The translations under genes and the position numbers were made by a program. This document shows positions 33,901 through 45,587 of a DNA stretch of 64,000 bases, one piece after another (the stretch's first letter is position 1; the number at the start of each line of letters is the position of its first letter). A model generated the notes under the pieces. That model did no database searches, was not told the origin of the DNA, and saw only the letters and a list, made by a program, of their open reading frames with translations. The stretch is from Hyparrhenia diplandra (Eukaryota; Streptophyta; Magnoliopsida; Poales; Poaceae): positions 1,116,001 through 1,180,000 of the forward strand of contig JADLZK010008248.1 of NCBI GenBank assembly GCA_015847255.1, in the 5' to 3' direction.

Positions 33901-34229
33901 CGTCACCCTCGAACGACGTTGCTACCCTCATCCAGCTAGAGGATAGCGGTGGTCGGAGTCGTTGCCGATGGCGCGTCATCGGCGCGAGTGGCGCCGGTAC
34001 GCCGGGCGCCCTTGGCCGCGTGGCGGCGGGCGCCGCCGAAGCTATCCTCCGGCCGTGGTCGCCGCGGGTCGTGGAGCGCAGAGGAGGTTGTCAATCTTCG
34101 GGCGGTGTAGATGTACTCCCCGGGGCGAAGACGCGTCTCGATCTCATCGGCGAATAACCGATCTTGGCGCAGCTTGTCGCCGAGGAGCTCCTTCAACGCC
34201 TTGGTGAACTCGCGTATCTCGGAAGCCAT
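30930..34229 (-). pseudogene. gag-like remnants, interrupted by a solo LTR
   Basis: The minus-strand frame at 34229-33936 starts MASEIREFTKALKELLGDK, near the primer-binding site, as a gag would. After the solo LTR the frame pieces include MEPLFEAGIDIDPEFYARML and KWFEPHFMEEAIDLAHRYDD, a shape seen in plant Gypsy gag capsid regions. Multiple frameshifts; no protease, RT or integrase motif found. The 30930-31640 part is GC rich and unassigned. Confidence 0.5.
32423..33835. mobile_element. nested solo LTR, 1413 bp, TSD GTTGC
   Basis: Starts CGTTGGTAT and ends ATACCAACA, a near-perfect inverted terminus for an original TGTTGGTAT. GTTGC at 32418-32422 and 33836-33840 is the 5 bp target duplication. 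There is no internal domain, so it arose by LTR-LTR recombination. It splits the gag remnant of the host element, which reads across when the insert is skipped. Confidence 0.88.
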
Positions 34230-34250
34230 CGGTGGTGGGGAGTTGTCCTA

Positions 34251-34266
34251 GTCTCCTGATACCGCT
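34251..34266 (-). promoter_or_regulatory. primer-binding site, initiator-Met tRNA type
   Basis: The minus strand reads CGGTATCAGGAG immediately after the 5' LTR, a slightly decayed version of the standard TGGTATCAGAGC. Confidence 0.7.
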
Positions 34267-34780
34267 TGTCACGCATCGAATCGATTGGGTCGACAGACAC
34301 GTCGGCGTGACCGTGGGTGGCGGTGATGGCATAGGGCGGCGGCGGCCTTGGGGGGCCGGCTGAGGGGAGTGGCGGCGGTTGGGCAGAGAGCGGCGTGGGC
34401 GGTGCGGCCTCCGGGGGGGGTGAGAGAGAGTGAGAGAGGCACAAGATTATTTTCTTTATAGCTTGTTCCCCTAAGAGATTATAGACCCCCTTACTTATAT
34501 AGCCTTTCTAGTGAGACTTGTAATCCAAGCAATATCACTAAAGGTTTCCTTGTATATTTGGAATTCCTTTTACAAGCGGTCTTATTTATTTTCTAATAAA
34601 GGTTTTTCTTATAGAGTTGGAATATCCCTTTGCACACCAAAAGTCCTATGGTAATCTTATCGTAATGACGGGACAAAGATAGAAACGATGATGACGTGGC
34701 GGTGGCGGTGCACCCCCGGCAGTAGGTCGCTAGTTGGGCTGCCTAGCCAAATCCTAACGGGCCCAAATCTAGCACGTGTG
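34267..34780 (-). repeat. 5' LTR
   Basis: Direct copy of 30354-30909. The boundary TGTCAC at 34267-34272 is well preserved. The opposite end has decayed (CACGTGTG in place of CACGTGACA). Confidence 0.88.
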
Positions 34781-34785
34781 GGGGG

Positions 34786-35363
34786 TTTAAGTTTTTCCAT
34801 ATGGATCATTGTCCCTAATATTTGATGTCATTAACATGCATGTAAACTCAAAGTAATCAAATGGAATTATTATTAGAGTTAAAGTAGATCTAATGGCACA
34901 AATTGTGCGAGACTATAGAATCAACCACTAGATGTTTTCGATTAATGTTAGAATATCTAGTATTATTATTATTATTTTTTCCAACACATCCGGTGAGAAT
35001 TAATGTGGAGGCTCGGTTTGAAGCCTCTAATAATTAGTTATAGTTAGATAAGATTGATCGCCAAAGAACATGGGGAGAGAAGGGATGAGAAGGACCGATT
35101 AGCTTTGTGCATCGGTGCATGTGTCCTACTTAAGAGAACACAAAACAATTTTTTTATTTAATTGATCCACAGGAAGAGTGGACCCATCACGAGAGATTAT
35201 TACTAGAACTAGAATCGACTCACTATTGCAGCTTACGTGGTCTTCTCTCCACCAGGGGGGGATGGCTTTCGAGGGGGAAAAACACTTATATATAGCGGTC
35301 GCTTTCAACGGATGGTGCCATTTCCATCTTCCCCGAAGCAAGGTTTCGGGCTCTTTCCATCCG
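34786..35363. other. AT-rich spacer
   Basis: Non-coding. Probably the continuation of the Helitron-like body interrupted by the LTR element, ending near the MULE insertion site. A short ATT trinucleotide run lies near 34960-34980. Confidence 0.35.
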
Positions 35364-35615
35364 GAATCTTTTTGCTAATTTGACAATTTTTTTAAACTAA
35401 TTAAGGATTAACACGGGTTAACATTTTATTCCGAACTAGCACATTTGGAGGCGCCTTTGCCAAAGGCGCCTGAAATACACACCGAGGTGCCTTGCATGGC
35501 GGCGCCTCAAGACCGCACCGCCGCGGCAGGAGGAGGCGACGTGGCTTGACTTGAGGCGCCACATGCAAAGGCGCCTCGATGTCGCCCTTGAGGCACCTTT
35601 GTCAATGGCGCCTCA
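35364..35615 (+). repeat. MULE left TIR with GGCGCC array
   Basis: The outer about 100 bp align directly with the inverted right end (AATCTTTTTGCTAATTTGAC, GATTAACACGGGTTAA, TAGCACATTTGGAGGCGCC). The inner part carries at least six GGCGCC hexamers, including the near-palindrome GGCGCCTTTGCCAAAGGCGC. Confidence 0.88.
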
Positions 35616-36395
35616 AGTCCGAACCTTGACCCCACCCGGCCGGTCCATCCGCCCGCCTCCCTCACTTGAATCCGAGAACGAATCAAGAACAAAAAAACTC
35701 GTCGGACCTAGGGTTTGGAGCTCGTTGCCGCCTTTGCCACCGCCGCCGCCGCCGTTGCCGCCCCGCCCGACGCCGCCGGCCAGTGTGACCCCCGCCGCCG
35801 GGCCGGCGCGCCGGATTTGGTGCCTTTGAGATGCGCCCGCGCCGCCGTCGGGAGATGGCCGCCGCCGGGCCGCCTGGAATGCCGCCGACGCCGGCGCTCC
35901 CTCGTCCCGTGACGCTAGCCAGCGGCTGCCGAAGCGGCCATCGCCGCTGCGGCCATTGCTACGTGGCCACTTTTCGCCCCCTTTGTCTCCCCAAGCACAT
36001 CAAGGTAACTTTTTTTTTTTTGTTATTAGTGCTATCTACCAGAATATTGTTTTGTGCAAATCACATATAGTTAGGTTAGTTACTTCGAATTAGATTAGTT
36101 AGGGTTAGCATTTGTTTTTGTTAGAGATTTGTTATGGGTTGGATCATACACATAGTTTAGTTAGTTAATAAGTTCCAATGTTTTGGGTAGTGATATGTTA
36201 GTTATTTAGTTAGGTAGTATAGACCTAGTGACTTTCTTAGTTATGGTTATATAGTTAGATATTTGGGTAGTTACTTATTTAGGTTTGGATACTTATTTTG
36301 GAAAGTTAGTTATGACATTTACGTCGTATATTTAGCTAGGTGGACAAGGTCACGAAATTGAACTCCTAATGTACTCAAAATATCCTTTCGTGTAG

Positions 36396-39117
36396 ATGGA
36401 TTGTTTTGTCCGTGTCTTTATGGAGGAAGTGTCACGAAAAGAGGATTGTATGTTTGATGGCATGGAGGAGGATTTGGAGATGTTTGACGAACCTCCTAGC
36501 TACGATGCTCTTTTGCTACGATTGAAACAGAAGTTTGGTGTGGAGGTCGCGCTTAGTGGGAGGTTCGATGCAGGGTCCACTAGGCCGCGCTATGTCATGA
36601 TGCCCTTGCTTGACTCGGCTCACTGGACCCGCTACAACCGGGTCCTACAAGGTTGTAATTGTAAAATGCCTGAGGTGGTGGTGGAGAGATGTATAGCTGA
36701 TGATCAGGATGACGATGACGGCCCTTACTCGATTGGTCATGGAGGCGGTCCTGAGGCAATGGAGAAAGAAAAACAATGGAACGGTCATTTCACGCAGGAT
36801 CATCCAGAGATGGCAGCGTACGACTCCGGGATTAGATCACCAGGTTTGGCAGACGATACCTACGATGTGGATGATTTCGAGCGGGAGGAGGAGGAGGTAC
36901 AGGAGGAGGAGAGGATCGATGATTTGGTAGGCAGTGAGTCCGAGTCCGAGGATGATTATGAGAAGGAGAGGATGTCCCCTCCTGTTCACTCGTGCCAACA
37001 GATTACCGATCGAAGAACTTCATGCAATGCCGGTGCAAGGAAGACTAACTAGAGAAGAGGATGCGGATGTTCCCCCTCCCGGTTCCTTTGTTCGTTTGAG
37101 CGAAGCACAGCCCTATGTTCCACCGGATCCGTACACAGAGACAGAGTTGATGCAGTTGCGGTCGATGGGCGTACCTTTTAGAGGCGTTCCCAACTACGAG
37201 GGGATGTTAGCATGACCGATATGGCGTATGTGACACCGCCTAGAGTTGTGCAGGTCCGTGCACAATCATGAGAATGTTATCCTTTCTAAGGGGATGCTTT
37301 TCAGTACATTATCTGAGCTAAAGTTGTTTATGCAAAACTATGTTGTCCACCACCACAGGCCGTACAAGGTCACTCATTCTCGACAAGGAGGTGATGTACT
37401 ATGTGGAATGCAAAAACCGCATCGAAAAACGGTTGTATGTGGAGGGTAAATGCTCGGAAGAAGGAGATGGCAAGTGGAAGATAACTCGAAAGTGGTGCAA
37501 CCCCACACATGTGCCGATAACAAGTCAAATGAGAAGCATCCTCAACTCACGGCACAGTACCTTGCCCCGTCGATATTGGGTCTTGTTGATGACAACAACG
37601 ATGTTTCAATATCGTCCTTGATCCGATCAATAGTCGGATTTACTCAAGATACGCCCCTTTATGGGAAGGTTTGGCGTGCTAAGCGCATTGCATTGCGATT
37701 CGATGGGGTGGCAAGAAGCGCATACAACAGGGTTCCTAGAATATTATGTGCAATGAGGTACTACAACCCTGGGCTGAAATGGTTCGTAGACACTGGCGGT
37801 ATCACTTACCGATCACAATCAGGGAAAGTGAGGCATGTGTTGAAACGTGTGTTCTCGTCCTTGCAATGCACGGAACATGCATTTCAATATTGTCGGCCCG
37901 TTGTTCTAGTTGATGGCACGCTCCTAACGTGGAAGTACAAGGGTGTGTTGATGATGGCAGCTGCTGTTGACCCCGAGAAGCAAATAGTGCCGCTGGCATT
38001 TGCATTGGCAGAGGGAGAGTGCAATGAGTCATGGTCGTGGTTCATGTGGCATCTAAGGGTTCATGTGATTGGTCCAACTCGCAAGGTTTGTATGATATCT
38101 GACCGTCACGCGGGTCTCCTTAATGCCGCCGATGAAGAAATAGAGGGTCACCCGCCTTTGGTCCATCGATGGTGCATGCGTCATTTCGCCGCTAATTATT
38201 GGCGGCGTCAGAGGAAGAAGGAGGTTTGTGCTAAGGTTAAGGAGCTGTGTTGTGTCCTTACCCAAACCGAGTTCAAGGCTACGAAGGCTGAGCTTGATAA
38301 AATGATGAACCCACGGGGGAGTGCATGGTTGCGCTGTCGGATGGAGAAGAAGGAGAAGTGGGCGTTAGCATATGACGAGGGTGGATGGCGTTGGGGCATA
38401 ATGACTACGAACTCGTCCGAATCTTTCAACCGTGTGTTCAAAGGTGTTAGAGCCTTGCCGGTGTCTGGAATAGTTGAGTACTCGTTTCTGAAGTGCAATG
38501 AGTATTTTGTAAAGCGTTGGGGCAAGGCCCAGGCAAGGCTTGCCAGCAAGGATGGTCCGTTTGGAGAGGCTGCTAGGGAATTCATAACAGAGCAAGAGGC
38601 TTGGTCGAAGATGCAGATAGGAGAGCCGTACGGGCCAAATAGGCAGCTTTATAGTGTGCGAGGCCGGGGTGGTACAACCTTGGGTGGCGAACGCTATGGA
38701 GGCATCAATTACAGGGTCGATCTAGAGAAAGTGGAGTGTACTTGTAACGTCCCTCAGATCATGCATGCCCCTTGCAGTCACATGATAACTGCGTGCAAGG
38801 TCATCAGATATGACTACAAAGACCTCCCTTATATGTCGCCATTGTACCGCCGAGAGTACACGCTTAAGGTTTGGGAAAAGGCCTTTGAGCCCTACCTTGA
38901 TGAATCACGGTGGTCGCCTTTACCATGGTTTGGACTACCTCCCGATCACAAACTGGAGAAGAGGGGAAGGGCGGCGGAAGACGAAGCGGCTAAGAGGTGA
39001 TATGGATGCCATCAAAGGTTACGGGAAAGACAGATTTGCAGGGGGGACTTCGACGAGACACGTGGCACAAATAACTGTTCTGTTTGCGGTGAGCCTGGCC
39101 ACAAGTCTTCGAGACAT
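36396..39117 (+). pseudogene. MULE transposase with SWIM and CCHC fingers
   Basis: The ATG at 36396 follows an AG acceptor, and a GC-rich leader exon ends at a donor at 36005. The N-terminal part (to about 37050) is acidic. The main open piece, 37450-39000, holds the transposase core: RPVVLVDGTLLTWKYKGVL (first Asp), KVCMISDRHAGLLNA (second Asp) and HRWCMRHFAANYW, then NSSESFNRVFKGVR. A SWIM zinc finger follows (CTCNVPQIMHAPCSHM, CxCx9CxH type), and a CCHC knuckle (CSVCGEPGHKSSRH) lies near 39075-39115. The frame breaks at about 36970, 37200, 37380 and 37490. There is one extra G at 38969-38971 and one missing G in the run at 39041-39046. Not translatable as it stands. Acts in the nucleus to cut and join the TIRs. 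Confidence 0.85.
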
Positions 39118-39282
39118 AGAAGGGAAGGGCAATAAGGGTATACAAATTAATTTTTGTTACATTGTTGTTACATTGTTTTTACATTGTATACAAATAACTA
39201 GCACCTCAAATTGTTACATTGTTTATAGTTTTCATTTTTTAATATGCATGTATGCTCTAACCTTTGTTTTCAACTTGTTCAC

Positions 39283-40560
39283 AGGATGGCTCCTCACGAG
39301 AACTACCCCTTCTCGACACGAGTACGACCGTGAGCACCGGCACACTTGTTGGCCGACGGTCCTTCAAGAGTTCCCGACACCGCTTCGACCACGTGTGCAC
39401 TGATCCACTCCACCGGGACGAGCGGCACGCCGCGTAGTGACGCACGTCGCGGGCTTCCTTGAGCTTGCGCGGGTAGTCGTTGCCGGGCTACTGGGACCTT
39501 GATCCACCTCTCCTAACAGCTCTCGTCGACGGAGTTACGCTTGTTACAGCTTGTTACTGCTAGTTTTTCCCCATGCTTCTGTCAAATAGTCTCTAATTTC
39601 CTTTTTTGTGAAATACAAACTTGCAGGTGGAGGCCAGAGACACACCATTCTGTCAAATTGAGACGGCCCCTCTACAAGTATCATGTGGTAATTTAGTTTA
39701 GCAAATACTTGTCTAGCCCGGTACTATCCACCATTTAAAACATTATTAGTCATGACTTCCATTTCCTTTGCGGGCAACAAGACTAACATCCATCTCGGAT
39801 TTAAGGCTTCAAGGCACTAGAAGAGATCGAAGGAGAGCCCGACATGTTTTGAAACAATATGTGAAGGTACACATTCTCGCTTCTTACACGAGATAACCAC
39901 ATAGCGTTTTCAACTAATGTCATAACTCTTTGTCCTTAATGTGCGTAAAGTGGCGCATGAATGCGTGAAGCTTGCTCGAAGCTAAATTGTATGCGCTCTA
40001 CGGTTGTGCCACCACCTGCAGCTTCGCCACGCAAAGTCCCTACCCTTCGAGTTTCTCGCCCACGCCCCACGACCCCACGGGCCTACATGGAAGGGTCATC
40101 CTCGGCCGCGGCGCACTCCCCGTCCACCGCACCTCGTGCGGCCTTCTTCAGACTCCCCTCGCCCACGGACCCGCACCGAGGAACAACGGGAGGAGGAGGA
40201 CGAGGAGGAGGAGGAAGGGGAATACGAGTACGACGGGACATGCCTCGCCTATGACGAGGTTTTCGTCACCTGTGGTGCACCAGTAGGTACCCAAACGTAA
40301 GATCGTAATACATACAACCAATCCTCTAACTTTTATGTTTTATGCCTTCCTAAACTAATCTAGTGCAAACCATGCTTCAGGGTACAAGTCAAGCCCAACA
40401 CTATCGCCGAGGCCAACGAGCGTGACCACACGACATTGGGTACACTCCAAACATACTCCCTACACAACCAAAAAGAAAGAGGACTCGAAAATATCCATAC
40501 ACTCCTGCGAAGTGAAACAAGGCTACATGGATGCTACATACCTAGCAGCTATGGCATGGA
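39283..40560 (+). pseudogene. plant mobile domain (PMD) gene remnant
   Basis: Downstream of the transposase, frame pieces read LHRDERHAA and then VAGFLELAR-type text. After a probable intron comes RWRPETH, the signature of the aminotransferase-like plant mobile domain found both in transposons and in MAIN/MAIL proteins. Farther on, 40150-40260 encodes an acidic Glu-rich tail. Stops interrupt every frame. Domain identity is a motif-level judgement. Confidence 0.5.
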
Positions 40561-40569
40561 GGCTTTTGT

Positions 40570-41140
40570 AATATATATGCACTTATGTTATGGCATGGAG
40601 AGACTTATGTAATATATATGCACTTTTATGCACTTATGTTATGTATGGCATGGAGGCATTGCTAACTGTTTACCCTTGGTATAAGTTATGTATATGTATG
40701 GCTTTATTTGGATCCGAACCAAATCCTCTTTTTAAGACACAAGATAAGATGTTTGTAAAATTCTATTTAACCTCCTCTTTTAAGACATAAGATAAGATAC
40801 ACCAACAAAAATAACCTTCATTCACTTATACACCTCCTCTTTTGAGAACACTTGGGTTTTCTAAAATTTTGTTGCCTTGCAATTTTGGTTTATTAGAATG
40901 AATGAACATTTTAATAAGAATTTAGCATATTTGGGTTTTGTTTACTTATTCGTAATCGTAACTCTTATGTAGCATTTTGGATGGAGCCAACAAATGGTTT
41001 ATATGTGTAGTCTGTTTTCTTTTACGGTGTGATCTAGCAGAATGGAACTTTGGGTAGTATCATAGTTTCGGTAGTTTCGCGGTTTTTAGCCGGGCTCATG
41101 TCTTTGCTCTTTTCTTTTTTTCGCGCCGGTGCGGCGTAGT
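40570..41140. other. AT-rich 3' flank inside the MULE
   Basis: Short duplications of the words GGCATGGAG and TATATATGCACTT near 40550-40650. No open frame. Likely 3' UTR and spacer between the two convergent genes. Confidence 0.4.
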
Positions 41141-41260
41141 TGCAAAAGGCGCCTGAACTTCAGGCGCCATGGGCAAAGGCGCTGAAGGCCGTGGCGCCGT
41201 TTGCTCGTGGCGCCCTGAAGTTCAGCGCCTTTGCCAACGGCGCCTCATTACCTAGCGCCG
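41141..41260. repeat. central GGCGCC block of the MULE
   Basis: Five GGCGCC hexamers plus degenerate ones lie in 120 bp, arranged as inverted modules around GAACTTC/GAAGTTC. The wording (TTTGCCAACGGCGCC, CAAAGGCGC) is that of the TIRs at both ends. It sits between the 3' ends of the convergent genes. Confidence 0.75.
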
Positions 41261-41519
41261 TAAAAAATAGGCACATAAGGTTAACCACATGAAGAGTGCA
41301 AAGGTCGAGATCTAGTTCATTCCGGAGAAAATTCATAGCACTAGTTTGTACACAGGCACATAAGGTTAACCACATGGTTCGACAAATAAGCATAAGGCGC
41401 CACGACTTCAGTTACAATAGTTCACCACATAGTTCGCGGCAAGATTCAACATGGATCGATACGTAGCAAATAGATAAGACAACATTCTTCACTACATATT
41501 GGCATGCAAGTATCAATTC

Positions 41520-43950
41520 ACCGATCAACATCTGAAGCATAGCCTGGAAGCAAGTCTTCGTCTGAATCACTCTCCTCCACAGCAACCTCATTGCTTCGAC
41601 TAGTCCCCACTGCTCCACCCTGGGCTGCCTTCTTCGCCTCAATCTCATCGGCAAATTGAGAAGCTTGGGACCACCACTCTTCATCTTCTTGCATTTGCGT
41701 CTTCTTCGCCTCCTCATCTTGCATTTGCGTCGCCTTCGCCTCATAAATCTCATCAGCTACTTGCATCGCTTGGGACCAGAAGTCATGATCATTTTCCTGC
41801 ACATCAACGACGGGGACAAATGTCGCGGCCGCACTGAACCCACGACGGGGACATTGTCGTCGGACAATGTGCTCCCCGCACTTCGCACAAACGGCGAGGG
41901 CATGCAATATCCGATTTGTTGCCGTCCTCACAGAACCGTGTCCTCCCCGCGACGTGGGCCACCACGGGGACTATGTCCTCCTCGCACATTGCCCACCACG
42001 GGGATGGCATCCTCCCGCACATTGGGCACCACGGGGACTTGGTCTCCCTTATTCCTCCTCCGCTCTTCGCCGCTCCTTTAGCTTCTTCTTGTAAATATTA
42101 ATCCCTTTCTCATATTGTCAGTTTGTTGGCCGCATAACTCCCAACGTAGGGCATGGTCATATTTGCTCCCGCCACGGATGAGTAGGTACTCTTTGACAAG
42201 CCGATCACCATCTTCCATCTCGCTCTTGGCCTTGCATGTCTCGAGGAACTCCCTCTTGCCATAAAAAGACTCCCACAAACATTTTCTAGTGTTCTCGTTA
42301 AACGAAAAACAACCATATGAGTTAGGGAACATAAGGCGTGATATTGCCTACAATGCATGAAGCAACGAACCTCATCATAATCCACCATATGGCCACAAAA
42401 ATACCCTATTCCCAACTCGCAAGAGTCGGGCCGTAGTTGGTCGGAACACCATATGGGCACTTGACAACCTCTTCCTCGAGGTTCTTTCAACCCAGCCTCG
42501 CCGAGGGCGATGAGCCTCGTTCAATCTTGAAAAGTCACCGTCATCATCCATGTTTTGGGCCTCCTTGTTGTTCAACTCGGCCTCCGCCGGCGACGCGTTT
42601 TGTCGATTTCTTCACGGCCTTCTTTTGTGCTTCCTCCACCACACTCTGAATTTGCGCCGCTCGTACTCGCCCACAACGAAACCACCTGGTCCTCTAATCC
42701 CCGTGGAACAAAAACATTCAAATATCATTCCACATAATTTAAAATGAGAGAGCATATCATTAGGATTGTACTATTTGAACACTTACTCAAACGTAGACCA
42801 TCCTCAAGGTCTTTGATGGCCTTGTACTCTTGTTCCACCTCCTTGCTTTTCCAATACAATGCATCTTCCTCTTCCTTCTTTTTCTTTCTTCTTTCATGGT
42901 CCAAATTCTCTCGGCTTTTCACACCCATCTCGCAGTAACCCTATTTTGCTCACGTCGCGGCCGACAATGTACGAGTCAACAAGCCGACTACCCCAACGCA
43001 TCTTCTCGGGTCCATGGCTTTATGAGCCGATATCTGCCGGCTTCACCTTTTCCTCTCCCTCGTAACTCTCCCACTTGCATTTCCCCGGTGCTCGTTAAAG
43101 ATAAGAAATCAACAAGTGTTAGCGAAAATATTGTGTGATGTCATTGTCGATGCGGGGGGGTAAGCGACCAACCTCAACATAGTCGTCCATATGCCCGCAC
43201 GATAGCCTATGCCAAGCTCCGAAGGAACAAGACCGTAGTTCGCTTTGACACCACATTTGCATAACACGGGTTCGTCCTCCCTAGGCTTTATTACCCTCTT
43301 CCTCTTCTTGTCCTGCTTTTCGGATCGGGCCAAAGAGACTTGGGACCCCATAGGTGCTCTCTCGAAATGACACTTCGCAATCCAGTGGATTCCGGTCGCT
43401 CTTGTTCCCCACACGAAAATTCATCCCATTTGTCTACCACGAATAATCTCCGCAATGGCATCGTGGCGGCGATTCTAGTCGTCGATTTGTCCAAGTACTT
43501 TGTCGAAATCACTCATTGGTGGAGGGTTAGGGGAGGTGGAAGCCATCGCTTGAAGCGCTCATGTGCAATTTGGTAGTTGTACTCGTTTTTGAACATGAGG
43601 TACCTTGGGTCAAACTTATCGGGCCCGATCAATCCTTTGGAAAAAGAAGCACCTTTCAATGTCCTCCTACAAAACATAATTTCATCAAACTTGGTACTTA
43701 GCCAATAGTAACAAAAAGAAAACCGACAATATCGACAAATACTTACAACATATGAGCCCTTTTCGTAGAAGCAACGTGTTTGTCTCCGGATGCCTGGATC
43801 GGGAAACAACGGCCCGCAAACCACAATCACGGTAGGGGTGGGAGTTCGGAGGGACGTCGGCATCCTTGCAAGACCTATCGGGGTACAATTCGGAGGGACG
43901 ACCTTTTCGGCTCCACTTCAATTTTCGATAGTCATACTCCATGCTAGTAA
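41520..43950 (-). pseudogene. second MULE gene, duplicated Cys-rich motif
   Basis: Transcribed toward the transposase. From 43950 the pieces are MEYDYRKLKWSRKGRPSELY, CRYCRFSFCYYW, FDPRYLMFKNEYNYQIAHER, and VLCKCGVKANYGLVPSELGI. A second copy of the last motif follows (KCPYGVPTNYGPTLASWE / GYFCGHMVDYDEV near 42375-42490), then a Lys/Glu coiled-coil-like stretch and the end DEDLLPGYASDVDR near 41520. The Cys pattern resembles GRF-type zinc fingers, but that is tentative. Frameshifts and probable introns separate the pieces. Function unknown; by position it corresponds to mudrB of MuDR, without detectable similarity that I can claim. Confidence 0.5.
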
Positions 43951-44399
43951 CAAAAATTGGTGACAATTTAGCAAAGTAACTATACACCCCAAACAATAAA
44001 TACATAAATTAATCATATGGTGCACCACTAAAAATCACTAACCCTAACTTGTAAATCCAAATGGAACTAAACAAATATGAAACTAAACCTTGAATCCACA
44101 AGGAACTAATCTAATTCTCCTAAATATAAATCCCCATAGCTCAACCAAAAACATTCTTCAACCAAACCCTAGCCACTAACCCACCATCCTCAATCCACCG
44201 TGAAAATGAAGGAAGAGAGGAGCAATACCTTCACCGGAGCAAAGGATGGAGGAGGATTCAAGGGGAAGCCGCCGGGAGGCCAAATCGGGCGGGCGGGCGT
44301 CGCCTCCCTTCCGGCTTCTTAGCGGGCGGGCGGGGGGGCAGGAGTGAGGGAGGCCGGGAGGGAGGAAGCCGGCCGCTGCCTCGCTATTCGGCCTTGACC

Positions 44400-44648
44400 A
44401 GCCTTTCCCAACGGCGCCGGCCACCCCCTTGAGGCGCCTTTGCATGTGGCGCCTCAAGGCCAGCCCACGCGGGGCGGTCTTGAGGCGCCGTGGATGGCCT
44501 TGAGGCGCCGCTATGCATGGCGCCTCGTTAGTAATTGAGGCGCCTTTGCCAAAGGCGCCTCCAAATGTGCTATTCTTGGAAAAAGAAATTAACCCGTGTT
44601 AATCTTGTAATTAGTTAAAAAAAAACTGTCAAATTAGCAAAAAGATTC
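44400..44648 (-). repeat. MULE right TIR with GGCGCC array
   Basis: Inverted copy of the left TIR with eight GGCGCC hexamers. Its outer end reads GTCAAATTAGCAAAAAGATTC on the plus strand. Confidence 0.88.
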
Positions 44649-44796
44649 TCCATCTCGCCCGATGGAGAAGTCCCCGCAAATTCACGTGCCAATTTGACTC
44701 GACACCAGCAAGATCATATATATATATGCAAACCAGATAACGCACAAGAAGCTTGGCAACCAAGGCATAGCTGCTTGCAGAAAATAAGAAGTCAAT

Positions 44797-45076
44797 GTGT
44801 GTTTAGCACCTAAAATTTTGGCCAAAATTTTGGACAGATAAGACATGCATGTCACATCATACTGTCGTAGAAGACGTTTCGTTTGTTAGTGGTAATATTA
44901 TCGTACCATGACGTAACTAGGCTCAAAAGAATCGTCTCGAAATCTACATCTAAACTGTGTAATTATTTTATTTTTCTACCTACATTTAGTACTCGATATA
45001 TGTGCCGTCATTTTGATGTGATGGGAAATCCTTTTTATAGTGAAATTTAGGAAGGAATTTTAGGCTCTAAACACAT
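44797..45076. mobile_element. MITE, GTGTGTTTAGAGCCC family, copy 2
   Basis: GTGTGTTTAGCACC on the left and GGCTCTAAACACAT on the right. The interior words GACGTTTCGTTTGTT and CCATGACGTAACTAGGCTCA are shared with 8589-8896. More diverged ends than copy 1. Confidence 0.75.
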
Positions 45077-45488
45077 CGAACTTTGAAAAATTATTTCGAT
45101 AAAGTACTACGTTCCCCCAAATTATTTTGATGAAGTCACTATTCTCACCTCCACGGCCACACTACCCAGTTCAACTGTACCGGAGTCCCCATGGGCGGGG
45201 CCCGCTGGTCATTGTAACTTCAGATACTATCCCCACTCTTGAACGTTCTCGAACCTGTGTCATCCATTCCATAGTACACAAAACTTTAACCACCACAAAA
45301 AACCATACTCCGACAAATTAGCAACACAAGATTGATTGATTATTAATGAAAATTGGACAAATTTCACTACTCCCCAAATGGCCGTAACCACAGCCACCAC
45401 CACCAGTCCAGTCCGCCTACTTATCATCGATCCATGCCGACAGAATGCAGTGCCCTCTGCTACGAGTATTTCCATCCTTTCCTTTTCC

Positions 45489-45496
45489 TATATATA
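45489..45496 (+). promoter_or_regulatory. TATA box of the reductase gene
   Basis: TATATATA about 92 bases upstream of the start codon at 45588. Confidence 0.7.
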
Positions 45497-45587
45497 GTGA
45501 TGTTTGATTCTCAGCTCCACAAATCCAACGACAGGCTTTGCATCCATCGATCCTTCACCATTATTACTCCCGGTAACTGATTGATAG

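Larger units (their letters stand above)
30354..34780 (-). mobile_element. non-autonomous LTR retrotransposon, TSD GGGGG
   Basis: Two direct LTRs (30354-30909 and 34267-34780) enclose about 3.36 kb, which itself contains a nested solo LTR. LTR ends are TGTCAC...GTGACA, degenerated in places. GGGGG flanks both sides (30349-30353 and 34781-34785). Read on the minus strand there is a tRNA-iMet-type primer-binding site next to the right LTR and a G-rich polypurine tract next to the left LTR. Only gag-like remnants are present, with no RT or integrase, so mobility depended on another element. Confidence 0.85.
35364..44648. mobile_element. 9.3 kb Mutator-like element (MULE) with long TIRs
   Basis: The left end (GAATCTTTTTGCTAATTTGAC...) recurs inverted at the right end and stays alignable for roughly 250 bp. 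Flanks are TTCCATCCG on the left (35355-35363) and TCCATCTCG on the right (44649-44657), compatible with a 9 bp target duplication carrying a change. In order it contains a GC-rich leader exon, a MULE transposase on plus, a plant-mobile-domain remnant on plus, a central GGCGCC block and a second gene on minus. The convergent two-gene plan recalls maize MuDR (mudrA/mudrB). Frames are broken several times. Confidence 0.88.
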
